Source: Pedobacter ghigonis (GTDB taxonomy: Bacteria > Bacteroidota > Bacteroidia > Sphingobacteriales > Sphingobacteriaceae). Taken from it: a stretch of DNA of 64,000 nucleotides. The translations under genes and the position numbers were made by a program. The notes beneath the pieces are model-generated. The model ran no database searches, was not told the DNA's origin, and saw only the letters and a program-made list of their open reading frames with translations. This document shows positions 55,900-64,000 of this stretch, in pieces. The stretch is taken from NCBI RefSeq assembly GCF_903166585.1, contig NZ_CAESCM010000001.1:689079-753078 (forward strand). Reading direction: 5' to 3'. Position 1 is the first letter of the stretch. Every line of letters starts with the position of its first letter.

Positions 55900-57357
55900 C
55901 TATTTATTAATCACTACCTTCGAAAGCGCAACATTATGGCCTATAGATACCTCCCTTTTATTCAAGTCTATTCCCACTGGAGGAAAAAAGCTGACCAATT
56001 GCTTTTTATCCGCTGTATCGAGATTATCAAAGCCCCTAAATATGTCTATCGAAGTCCGGAAGGCAAGCCTCCGCTGCTCTTCGATTGTCTTTAGTTTGAT
56101 GGCAACGTCACAAAGCTCCTTCTTTAAAACCCCAGTAATCTTCCGAACTTCACTTTTCATTTCACTATAGTCATCATATTTCAATATGTTCTCCACAAAC
56201 AGTTTCCTCGCCCTGGAGAGCATTGTCTCTTGCTCGGCTAACTGACGCTTAAGTGCTTGCCTTTCGTAAAGGAATCCCGTCTTCTGCGTATCCACATTCC
56301 AGTCTGCAAGAATGGCAATGAACAGGTCTCTTACCATTTCCGATAGCTGCAATTTCCGGAGCTGATCACTATAGCTGTCATTTAGCTTGTCCGCCCTGAC
56401 CCTTGCCCTACATCCCTTGCGACAATGATAATAGGCATATTTTTGCGTATTGCCCTTGGAAAAACTTCCAGTAAGTCTCTTGCCGCACAGCGGACAGACC
56501 AGAAAGCCCGTAAGAAAAAAAGTGTCTTTGAAATCTGACCTTATGGTACTGACCTTTCTTTTGGTATTTATGACATCCTGCACCTCGTAGAAAAGGGCTT
56601 CCGGTATCAGGGGTTCGTGTATTCCTTTTATCATGACAGTCTCCCCATTTCCTAGCTTCAGCGGTATCAGACCACAGTAAACTGGGTTACGGATAAGTTT
56701 GGAAAAATTTGAGCGTGTACTTCGCAACCCTTTATTCAACGCCATTTCGCTTAAGTGCCCGATCTTATAGATATTCTTCGCAAGCTGACGGAACACCCAA
56801 CTAATAATCCCGCTTTCAGGCTGTTTGGGCACTATGATCTTACGACCATCCAATGATGCCATATTCAAATATCCCACAGGTGCCTTGTTGGGGTACCTAC
56901 CCATCTCTTTAGCCTTTCTGATTCCATTTAAGGTATTCATCGCACGTCTCGTGTTCTCCGCCTCTGGGACCGAGAGGTAGATGGCCAACATCACAGCGCT
57001 CTCGGGAACGGAAAGGTCTAGCTGCTGATCAATAGCCATTGCCGAAACATTGAGCTTTCTGAGAATGCCCAGCATTTCATACGCGTACTGTATATTACGG
57101 CTGAACCTGTCCCACTTGATGAAAAGGATATTGTTTTCTACCTTTCCCCTGCCCTTTCTCAATTCGGAGACTAGCTTCTTCCATTCTGGTCGATTGAAGT
57201 CTTTTGCTGAAAAGTCTTCCCGGTAAATTCCCTTTACGTAGATGTTGTTCGATTCACAGTATCTGATCAATCGATCTTCCTGTTCGGGCAGAGAATAACC
57301 CCTTCTTTTTTGTTCATCAGTGCTTACACGGACGTATAGATAAGCTGATTTCATCAT
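55900..57357 (-). CDS. Large serine recombinase
   Basis: Site-specific recombinase of the resolvase/invertase superfamily, large type, as used by integrative elements. Catalytic S12 is in YLYVRVSTDEQKRRGYSLPEQ; FIKWDRFSRNIQYAYEMLGIL carries the active-site Arg. After a recombinase domain (KAPVGYLNM, NPVYCGLIPLK) comes a zinc ribbon CPLCGKRLTG with HCRKGCRARV, then a coiled-coil (EQETMLSRARKLFVENI). I chose the ATG pair at 57357/57354; thirteen upstream codons are open but not family-like. The C-terminal length of about 485 residues is normal. Its presence marks this region as mobile. Confidence 0.92.
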   Translation of the reverse strand: MMKSAYLYVRVSTDEQKRRGYSLPEQEDRLIRYCESNNIYVKGIYREDFSAKDFNRPEWKKLVSELRKGRGKVENNILFIKWDRFSRNIQYAYEMLGILRKLNVSAMAIDQQLDLSVPESAVMLAIYLSVPEAENTRRAMNTLNGIRKAKEMGRYPNKAPVGYLNMASLDGRKIIVPKQPESGIISWVFRQLAKNIYKIGHLSEMALNKGLRSTRSNFSKLIRNPVYCGLIPLKLGNGETVMIKGIHEPLIPEALFYEVQDVINTKRKVSTIRSDFKDTFFLTGFLVCPLCGKRLTGSFSKGNTQKYAYYHCRKGCRARVRADKLNDSYSDQLRKLQLSEMVRDLFIAILADWNVDTQKTGFLYERQALKRQLAEQETMLSRARKLFVENILKYDDYSEMKSEVRKITGVLKKELCDVAIKLKTIEEQRRLAFRTSIDIFRGFDNLDTADKKQLVSFFPPVGIDLNKREVSIGHNVALSKVVINK

Positions 57358-57736
57358 GTTAGAACATTTGTTTTCACTATTAAAACGTGTAAACAATCCT
57401 ATGATGCAAAATATTTAATTATAACTCAGTATTTATGCTCCTAATTTTGAAATACATAGATTGGGAATATTCAAAAAGTGTTTTATAAAGAGTCATCTTT
57501 TGTTTTGGATAATAAGTACCGATTACAAGGACTAGCGAAGTGATCAGGAAAATTTACTTATATAATAAAACTTAACTCAATGACAGGAACATCTATGGGC
57601 ATCACTTAGATGTTATGGAGATGTATGACACCTACGAACGTGCCTATATACAGCTGGTTTGCGCTAGGGTGATCGAACACAAAATGCGCCTAATGCTCAG
57701 AATTACTATAATTAGTTTTAAGTACAGAATATCAAA
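57358..57736. other. Intergenic stretch with a possible coding remnant
   Basis: From 57582 to 57740 on the plus strand the frame is open and reads like protein (YDTYERAYIQLVCARVIEHK, with ATG at 57615), 42 residues long, overlapping the end of the DUF3800 gene. It may be debris of a disrupted gene. Nothing else is seen. Confidence 0.3.
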
Positions 57737-58825
57737 TTAAGCCCTAGATTTTATAGAATGCACTGCTAAAAAGTCTAGAACGTTTTCTCCTGTTCCTTTG
57801 TCCATATGTAATTGTTTAGGCGTGACTTTGTCATTTGGCCAAACCAAATGATGATTTGTCAACTTAGCTAATCTGGAATCTCTAATCTTCTCTACTAAGC
57901 TCTGATGTTTTTTATTTTTGTTGTTATACATAAATGCGAGTGAACTGGCTAGTATATCTGAGATCTGAACGCCAGTATAGTCGTTCGACGATACTAAGCT
58001 TAGAGATGAGATCTGCGTTGGGTAAATCATTTTTCTACTATCATACCCGACATTTTTTTGCTGGATCTTCAATTTTCTTGTGAACTCTATGTGTTCTCGG
58101 AAGTGTTCGATTTGTTTAGAATCGTCCTGTATTATCATAAGTTTACTTTTTGTTTTTTTATACCACTTATCACAAAGGATGTAAAAACCTGACAAAGTCA
58201 CGTCAAGATCAAATTTACCAAGGAACTTTAGAATTTCGTCGATTTGACCCTTACTTTCCAATATTGGATCAATTAGATCCCTTTCTTTGGTATTAGGGTG
58301 ATTGCTTAGTGCCTCAACCGCAGAGTAAAAGTTATTTACCTCAATTTGGCCTTTTTTTCTAATCATTTTAATAAATGTTTGTAACATCGTCTCAAAAAGT
58401 GCTGTATCCCAGATTTTACCAAAACCAAAGTGGTAAATGTAGTTGGTCATAGCTATGTTTAAGCCTCCTTTGTAAATATCGATGTGGGCATCATACATAA
58501 CAGGTTCTATTAGTCTATCTACAATGTGAGCCGTTGCGGCGTAGGCTTTATGTGCAATAAAACAGTTAATATGTTTCTCATTTATATATTCATGATTAAG
58601 CAAAGCTAAAATTTCCTTCCTCCCATTTTCACTTCCTTTCAGCTTCACAAAATGGATTTCAGTAGGATCAGAAAAGAGCGATGACAAAATTTTAAGCTCA
58701 TGTTTTGAAAAGTTATTCGACGCTAGCACAAAAGCACCTTGTTCGGAATTTAACAAATCTTGACCTGTGTTTCCAGCTTCATCAATATAAATTTCCTGAA
58801 AAGTTTTAGTGGTTTTTTTCTTCAT
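57737..58825 (-). CDS. DUF3800-domain protein
   Basis: DUF3800 proteins have a predicted RNase H-like fold and occur often in phages and defence islands. The hallmarks are here: EIYIDEAGNTGQDLLN at the N-terminus, LMIIQDDSKQIEHFREHIEF in the middle and YTGVQISDILASSLAF near the C-terminus, carrying the conserved acidic residues of a metal-dependent nuclease site. I place the start at 58825 (MKKKTTKTFQ) because a perfect -7 box at 58846-58853 would start transcription at about 58839, too close for the ATG at 58840. It is divergent from the AAA ATPase/protease pair. Base composition is AT-rich compared with the housekeeping region. Confidence 0.85.
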   Translation of the reverse strand: MKKKTTKTFQEIYIDEAGNTGQDLLNSEQGAFVLASNNFSKHELKILSSLFSDPTEIHFVKLKGSENGRKEILALLNHEYINEKHINCFIAHKAYAATAHIVDRLIEPVMYDAHIDIYKGGLNIAMTNYIYHFGFGKIWDTALFETMLQTFIKMIRKKGQIEVNNFYSAVEALSNHPNTKERDLIDPILESKGQIDEILKFLGKFDLDVTLSGFYILCDKWYKKTKSKLMIIQDDSKQIEHFREHIEFTRKLKIQQKNVGYDSRKMIYPTQISSLSLVSSNDYTGVQISDILASSLAFMYNNKNKKHQSLVEKIRDSRLAKLTNHHLVWPNDKVTPKQLHMDKGTGENVLDFLAVHSIKSRA

Positions 58826-58845
58826 TGTAATTATGGGCATATTTT

Positions 58846-58870
58846 CAAATCTAAAAGTAAATTTACTTTT
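58846..58870 (-). promoter_or_regulatory. DUF3800 promoter with an 18-bp perfect palindrome
   Basis: On the minus strand TAGATTTG (58853-58846) is a perfect -7 box. Directly upstream, in the spacer, AAAAGTAAATTTACTTTT (58853-58870) is a perfect palindrome. Binding there would block polymerase, as expected of a repressor operator. Confidence 0.6.
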
Positions 58871-59048
58871 CTGTCGATTTCAAACAAAGTCAAAGGTCTC
58901 ATTTGGATTATTATGTTTTAAGCCTCTTGCATAGTTATGCTATTATTTAGGGAAGCTAATTTATTAGCGTAGTTATCCATTTAAGTATTATTATTAGTTT
59001 ATTGCAAATACATTTAATTAATTGGCATAGCATTGCTTTTAATGTTAA

Positions 59049-59056
59049 TATATTTG
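59049..59056 (+). promoter_or_regulatory. ietA -7 box
   Basis: TATATTTG matches TAnnTTTG exactly and predicts a transcription start about 13 bp before the ATPase ATG. TTG triplets upstream are at 13 and 24 bp, not the usual 19-21. Confidence 0.5.
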
Positions 59057-59075
59057 TAACTTAGAAATATTCAAC

Positions 59076-60071
59076 ATGAACCAAGACCTACTTTTACGCT
59101 TATTTCGCTCTATCGAAGGTGACAAAAACGATGATATCGTTAAAGTTGCTTCGCTGGTTATTGAAGATGAGGAGAAGAAAGGACATGGGAAATTGGCGGA
59201 TAAGCTGAAATCCATACTAGATAACAGGCTTATTGCTAGCTCAAAACTTAAAGGTGAGCTTCGTAAGTTGATGCCTCAGGGGGTCTCGATTCCTACCGAT
59301 AAGAGGCACCATTTGCCATTGGCAATTACAATTGATCGGGAGGAGTTGCGTCATGAGATGGTACTGCCAAAGCATACGGAAGAAAAGATAAGTCGAATTG
59401 AAAAAGAGTATGCAGCCAAGGAAAGGCTAGCACTTCACGGCTTAAAATACCGTCAAAAAATATTGTTTTATGGTTCTCCTGGTTGTGGTAAAAGTATGGG
59501 TGCCGAACGAATAGCATGGAATCTTGGTCTGCCATTTTTGAAAGTCCGTTTTGATGTTATTATTTCGTCATTTCTTGGAGAGACTGCTTCTAACCTCACC
59601 AAATTGTTCGATGGTCTTCGAGATTATCCATGTGTATTGCTATTGGATGAGTTTGACATCGTTGGCCAGACACGTGGAAACCGCCAAGATGTAGGTGAAA
59701 TGCATAGAATCGTTAATATGTTATTGACTTTACTAGAAGAATATAATTCTTCAGGTATTCTTATCGCGACTACCAATTTGGAAGGCTCACTGGATGAAGC
59801 ACTTTTTCGTCGTTTTGACGACATAATTGAAATGCCAAAACCTAGTAAAGGGGAAGTGCTCAGGCTGACTAAAATGACTTTATCGTCCATCGAAAAAGAC
59901 AAGCAAATTGATTGGGAAAGTCTTGGTGAAAAAATGGTTGGCTTTAGCGCGGCACTTGTGGTTAAGATTGCAAATGATGCAGCTAAACTGGCAGTAATTA
60001 AAAATGAAAAGGTAATCATGCAATTTCACCTTGAACAATCTTTATCCGAAAACGCTCTATATCTAAAATAA
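59076..60071 (+). CDS. AAA ATPase, IetA-like component of a predicted IetAS defence system
   Basis: The 331-residue protein has a helical N-terminus (1-110) and an AAA module: Walker A GSPGCGKS (G133-S140), Walker B LLLDEFD (L188-D194), sensor 1 in LIATTNLEGSLDEAL and an arginine finger in FRRFDDIIEM. Its TAA overlaps the ATG of a subtilisin-like protease gene by one base. A small AAA ATPase translationally coupled to an S8 protease is the arrangement of IetAS, reported as an anti-phage system with a plasmid-incompatibility background. The assignment rests on architecture and order, not on an alignment. Confidence 0.85.
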   Translation: MNQDLLLRLFRSIEGDKNDDIVKVASLVIEDEEKKGHGKLADKLKSILDNRLIASSKLKGELRKLMPQGVSIPTDKRHHLPLAITIDREELRHEMVLPKHTEEKISRIEKEYAAKERLALHGLKYRQKILFYGSPGCGKSMGAERIAWNLGLPFLKVRFDVIISSFLGETASNLTKLFDGLRDYPCVLLLDEFDIVGQTRGNRQDVGEMHRIVNMLLTLLEEYNSSGILIATTNLEGSLDEALFRRFDDIIEMPKPSKGEVLRLTKMTLSSIEKDKQIDWESLGEKMVGFSAALVVKIANDAAKLAVIKNEKVIMQFHLEQSLSENALYLK

Positions 60072-62584
60072 TGGCTGAATACCCTCATCTAAAATTACCG
60101 TTTAAGGTCGCAGGCGCGCACAAAACAAAAGGAGGTGGGGACAACAAAAAGGGCGACAATACGCTCGCAAACTTGCAGAATAGAAATGGCCATGGGAATT
60201 ACCTTCAGGGGCAAACCAACAAACTGTTGGATCGCTGGGATGAAATCCGGACTCTCCGAAAGGAAGCTGGTTTGGAAATGCCAAATGACGTTGATATTCC
60301 CGTATTTCTTAAGGTTGACACCGAATCCTTTAAGTTCGAAACACTTATAAATTGGGGAATTACTGTATTGTCGGAGGAAGAAAATGGTTATATCCTTGGT
60401 GCCTCTTCAGATAATTTTCAACAGTTTCAAAAAAATATCAATGAATTTTTAGCCGAAAAGGGAACCTATCGTGATACTGCAGCGAAGATATGGGAAATAA
60501 TTGTCGATGATTCCTGGAGATCCGCCCAACTTATCAAAGGCGATCTTAAGAATGTGTGGGATATTTTAAAAGAAGATCAGCCTTATTTGGTCGAATTAGG
60601 CGTGTCCTGTTATCTTGCTAATTTGAAAAAATACCCTCAAGAGCAAGACTTCGATGACGTAGAAAAGTTTACAAATAAGCTTGATGAGTATCACAAACAT
60701 GTTCAAAATTTGGCAGTTGAACGTGACGATATGCAGATCAAACGGGAAAGCGAAATCGAACATTATGCGAAAATCTATGGTGCCAAAATAGAGCAAATTT
60801 GGGATAATCAGATAGATGCTATATATTTCAAAATACTAATTAATGGACAAGGGTTGCGCGATCTTGTTATCACCTATCCATTCTTGTTCGAAGTTAAGCT
60901 TGATTCTCAATATGTGATAGAGGATGAGAATATTGGGGATTTCTCAGAATATCAGTTGGAATTGATCGCACCTGGTGAGGGCGCTGGCAGGGTTTGTGTA
61001 ATAGACAGTGGAATTCAGGAAGCCCACTTACTTTTGGCCCCAGCAATTGATGGTTTTTCTTCAAAAAGTTACGTAACTGGTGACAATTCAGTTGCAGATT
61101 ACGTTAAAGTTAGCGGACACGGGACTAAGGTTGCTGGCAAAATACTTTATCCAAATACTATACCTCTAAATGGTCCGTATTCACTTGGTACGATTATTCA
61201 GAATGCGAGAATCCTTAATAAAGATAATCGAATAAGTGATGAGCAATTTGGCCCAAATTTAATGGAACAAATTGTGAATGATTTTCCAGATACCAAAATT
61301 TTCAACCTGTCAGTTGCGCAAGATGAGGCGTACAGTGGTACGCATATGTCTTCTTTAGCTGGATCTATTGACAAGCTAATGCATGAGAAAGATGTTTTGT
61401 TTGTTATTGCGTCTGGAAATCTGGATTCAGATTGCGATCAAGAAAGGCGGCCTGGGGTTAGTCAACACATTGCTAATGGTAAAAACTTCCCAGAATATTT
61501 AATTAATCCTTTGTGTAGAATTGCCAGTCCAGGTATTAGTTTTTTCGCAATAACAGTGGGGTCGATTGCAGAGGTGGACTATCAAGATGAAGATAATGAA
61601 TCAATTGCAGGAGCTGGAAAAGTTTCTCCATTTTCAAGGTCGGGGCCAGGACTTTGGGGTTCAATAAAACCAGATTTGGTGGAATATGGTGGTGACCTCG
61701 TAAAAGGCATTTACAGTAACATCATTAAACGGCACGACGGCACGTCAGTACAGACAGTAAATTCCACCTTACATGGCGCAAGCGGGGTAGGTAAAGATTC
61801 CATCGGAACTTCATATAGTGCACCAAAAGTAAGTTATATTGCTTCAAGATTACAGGCTGAGCACCCTAGTGAAAGCGCTCAGATGTACCGTGCATTGGTA
61901 ATCCAGAGTGCAAGACTTCCTGCGCATTGCTTCCAAGACCCTTCTCCAAACGACTTTAAATTTTATGGCTATGGAATTCCAGATGTAGACAGAGCGCTAA
62001 ACAATTCATCCCAACGAATCACCTATATACAATATGGAACAGTTCTGCCGAAGCGAGCGGACATTTACCATATTAATATTCCTGAAGATCTCAGAGGAGA
62101 AGGAAAGAATTTTGAAATTCTTGTTGAAGTCACTCTATCATTTACCTCTCGGACTAGACTTACTAGAAAAGGAGCACATTCATATTTAGCTACATGGCTC
62201 GAATGGCGCTCATCAAGATATAATGAGAATATGACAAGCTTCAGAACTAGAACGATTGAATATCTTGATGAAGAAAATAGTGATGGAAACGTTTCGGAAG
62301 AAGGCGAGGGAGCCATTAAATGGTGCCTTCGTGAAAATCCTTTGTGGGGTGGCAATGATATAAACCGAAATAATTCGACAGTTCAGAAAAGCTGGGCGAT
62401 TTTAAAACCACACCAACTTGCCGATAACTTTAGTATTGCAATCGTTGGACATTCCGGATGGGATAAAGATTTACAAGCCGAAACGGATTATGCTCTAGCT
62501 ATTTCTTTCGAAGCGATAGGGGCTGAAGTTCCATTGTATAAATTGATTTCTGAGGCTCAGATAGAAATGGAGCAGGAAACCTAG
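60071..62584 (+). CDS. Subtilisin-like S8 protease, IetS-like component of a predicted IetAS defence system
   Basis: The 837-residue protein has no signal peptide, so it is a cytosolic protease. The S8 triad is intact: D312 in VCVIDSGIQ, H350 in SGHGTKVAG and S581 in GTSYSAP, with the oxyanion Asn probably in FVIASGNLDSD. About 300 residues precede the catalytic domain, including a helical region about 190-250, and 220 residues follow. The long N-terminal extension and coupling to the AAA ATPase (TAATG overlap) are as in IetS. A likely mode is ATPase-controlled proteolysis triggered by infection; that is inference. Confidence 0.88.
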   Translation: MAEYPHLKLPFKVAGAHKTKGGGDNKKGDNTLANLQNRNGHGNYLQGQTNKLLDRWDEIRTLRKEAGLEMPNDVDIPVFLKVDTESFKFETLINWGITVLSEEENGYILGASSDNFQQFQKNINEFLAEKGTYRDTAAKIWEIIVDDSWRSAQLIKGDLKNVWDILKEDQPYLVELGVSCYLANLKKYPQEQDFDDVEKFTNKLDEYHKHVQNLAVERDDMQIKRESEIEHYAKIYGAKIEQIWDNQIDAIYFKILINGQGLRDLVITYPFLFEVKLDSQYVIEDENIGDFSEYQLELIAPGEGAGRVCVIDSGIQEAHLLLAPAIDGFSSKSYVTGDNSVADYVKVSGHGTKVAGKILYPNTIPLNGPYSLGTIIQNARILNKDNRISDEQFGPNLMEQIVNDFPDTKIFNLSVAQDEAYSGTHMSSLAGSIDKLMHEKDVLFVIASGNLDSDCDQERRPGVSQHIANGKNFPEYLINPLCRIASPGISFFAITVGSIAEVDYQDEDNESIAGAGKVSPFSRSGPGLWGSIKPDLVEYGGDLVKGIYSNIIKRHDGTSVQTVNSTLHGASGVGKDSIGTSYSAPKVSYIASRLQAEHPSESAQMYRALVIQSARLPAHCFQDPSPNDFKFYGYGIPDVDRALNNSSQRITYIQYGTVLPKRADIYHINIPEDLRGEGKNFEILVEVTLSFTSRTRLTRKGAHSYLATWLEWRSSRYNENMTSFRTRTIEYLDEENSDGNVSEEGEGAIKWCLRENPLWGGNDINRNNSTVQKSWAILKPHQLADNFSIAIVGHSGWDKDLQAETDYALAISFEAIGAEVPLYKLISEAQIEMEQET

Positions 62585-63048
62585 CTGGAATAAATCCTAC
62601 TTGCTGCTTTAAATAAGAAACATACATTTTTGTAATTTTATAAAATCGGTTTCTGTTTCCTCATCATCTGTCATAAAGATGAGTTGTATAGGAAGTAATA
62701 GTAAATTTTCCAGTAACTTTCTAATTGGAAAAACCAATTCAATTGCCCCCTCTTTGCCAAAATACAAAACAAAGACAAGCAATAATTTACAGTAAATATA
62801 TTTCTGGTGGGATGAGGTCAATCTATTCTGGTTTATTCAATAGCTTAATTATCAGTTTATTGGACTGTTCAATCTCTACCGAAAGAAACTGACCTTAAAT
62901 TCCGGAATGAGTTGATCCCTCCTAGCGAAATCTCCAGATTAGTTCTTAGCCGATAGGTTAACGAATGTTCGATCCTTTTTCCCCATTCTTCTCAGCGCCG
63001 CCTTTGAGCGGGTTTATCAGCAGAGCGTCTCCATTATATTAGAACAGA
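62585..63048. other. Intergenic stretch between the protease gene and the right-hand gene
   Basis: 464 bp without a supported gene. A minus-strand frame at 62609-62821 could encode 70 residues but shows no family features. A plus-strand frame at about 62939-63063 reads somewhat like a protein end (AAFERVYQQSVSIILEQI) and may be a remnant. Confidence 0.35.
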
Positions 63049-64000
63049 TTAAGCCAGTCCAAATACCTTGAGGTGTGCGGGGTTGAAATAAACAGTCGGA
63101 TGTTCAGCGTCCAGCTCAAGTACCATCTGGCTAGGAATGACGTCTTTTGAAAATAGCTCGCACAGCTTCTCGAACCGAAACAGGTACTGCGGATGATAGA
63201 TGAGTTGTACAAGTGCCACGGGATTGCTATCAATATCTTCCTCCAATCCCTCTTTGATATATTTCGCTATCGAGTTGCGCTTTGCCCATAATATCCCATA
63301 ACCGCAGACATGCGCCCTGCCCCGAGCACCATCCCCATTGGTCATTTCGACCAATACCTTACTCGGAACCAGTGGATTGAAGTCGTAAATAGGATTTTTA
63401 TAATGAATGGCGGCCATGAAGACAAAGCGGATGATAGCGGTGGCAATCTGTTTACTACTATAGGGCAGCAACCGCATACCGTCCCAGATGAGGTTGCATC
63501 CGAAGTCGATTTGCTGCTGCAGTTTTTTGGCGAATGGAATCTTGTTTCTTGTAACATGTATGGAAAATGCTTCGTTTCGGTTTTCGCTCAGCGTGTTGAT
63601 GGCATCGGTCAACTGGGTGATGTAGTTGTTGATATTCAGCGCTCGAATGTCGCTTAGACGGATATCCAGGGTAACCATATGTTTCCGGTTAAAGCTCGAC
63701 CAGGTTTCTGGTGAGGATTCCAGCCAGTTTTTTATCTTTTTACTTTGCCAGGAACGGTGCCTGGGCATTCCTTTGCTTACATATTCATACATGTCCGTCT
63801 CCGGAAGTATTTTGATCTGTTGAGCCGCCAGTAGGGATTCGATAAAGGTAATGTTATTGCTTCTGCGCTCGGCCTCGAAATAATGGTCCAGATTCATCTC
63901 AAGTACGCTCTTTTTATCGGGATAAATTTCGTTGTCCTGGATGGCATTCGATGGCTCCTGGTAAGGAAAAAGAATCCGGTTGAACTGGTAGAAATTTTCG
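63049..64000 (-). CDS. Unrecognised protein, N-terminus outside the window
   Basis: The frame is open from 63049 to the right edge, so the ATG at 63897 is internal (upstream it reads NEIYPDKKSVLEMNLDHYFEAERRSNN). At least 316 residues are visible. Segments include ETDMYEYVSKGMPRHRSWQSKK, TRNKIPFAKKLQQQIDFGCNL and the C-terminal VLELDAEHPTVYFNPAHLKVFGLA. I do not recognise a family. Composition is less AT-rich than the defence genes beside it. It could be a structural or regulatory gene of the mobile element. Confidence 0.75.
   Translation of the reverse strand, partial: ENFYQFNRILFPYQEPSNAIQDNEIYPDKKSVLEMNLDHYFEAERRSNNITFIESLLAAQQIKILPETDMYEYVSKGMPRHRSWQSKKIKNWLESSPETWSSFNRKHMVTLDIRLSDIRALNINNYITQLTDAINTLSENRNEAFSIHVTRNKIPFAKKLQQQIDFGCNLIWDGMRLLPYSSKQIATAIIRFVFMAAIHYKNPIYDFNPLVPSKVLVEMTNGDGARGRAHVCGYGILWAKRNSIAKYIKEGLEEDIDSNPVALVQLIYHPQYLFRFEKLCELFSKDVIPSQMVLELDAEHPTVYFNPAHLKVFGLA

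Noticed and set aside
62609-62821. 70-residue minus-strand reading frame after the protease gene
   Set aside because: Hydrophobic low-complexity composition, no family features and no promoter; could not be supported as a gene.

Overview
The window reads as chromosomal DNA of a Bacteroidota bacterium of the Sphingobacteriaceae type, most like Pedobacter. The basis is a SusC/SusD pair with a hybrid two-component regulator, a RibBA fusion, a large TamB, a START-like domain protein, Bacteroidota-type promoters (TAnnTTTG -7 boxes), few Shine-Dalgarno sites, and several families of short palindromic intergenic repeats. Species is not established from sequence alone.

Layout. 1-7.8 kb: the 3' part of a hybrid sensor/regulator facing an isolated susC-susD operon, with no glycoside hydrolase in view. 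8.1-11 kb: a secreted DUF218 protein with a predicted propeller protein, then msrA. 11-15.3 kb: a leftward operon of a YncE-like propeller/phosphoesterase, a beta-barrel-like protein and a Tat-exported metallophosphoesterase. 15.5-36 kb: mostly housekeeping genes: LysE exporter, uvrA, an ECF-like sigma factor, an MFS efflux pump, nth, recA, tsaD, tamB, ribBA, an LptF/LptG permease, a START-like protein and tRNA-Met. Dispersed repeats fill the spacers.

36.3-45.7 kb is a leftward redox block: moaA, a molybdenum hydroxylase (2Fe-2S subunit and Tat-exported large subunit), a di-heme cytochrome, then a secreted esterase, a Tat-exported aldo/keto reductase, an NTF2-like protein and a soluble glucose dehydrogenase-like lipoprotein. 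46-48.7 kb holds a LytS/LytTR two-component pair and an AraC regulator. 48.9-55.3 kb is a rightward operon of two aldo/keto reductases, two paralogous cupins, two alpha/beta hydrolases, a flavodoxin and a carboxymuconolactone decarboxylase-like protein. A 66-bp promoter-like module next to the AraC gene recurs in front of the flavodoxin gene, so the AraC protein probably controls both parts. The first alpha/beta hydrolase appears to have lost its signal peptide through a one-base change in an A tract.

55.5-64 kb is mobile or accessory DNA: an apparently orphaned promoter, a small conserved-looking protein, a large serine recombinase, a DUF3800 protein, and an AAA ATPase overlapping a subtilisin-like protease. 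The last two match the architecture of the IetAS anti-phage system. The DUF3800 gene is divergent from them, and its promoter carries a perfect 18-bp palindrome. An unrecognised protein runs off the right edge. The DUF3800-IetAS arrangement is the best candidate here for an incompletely described system.
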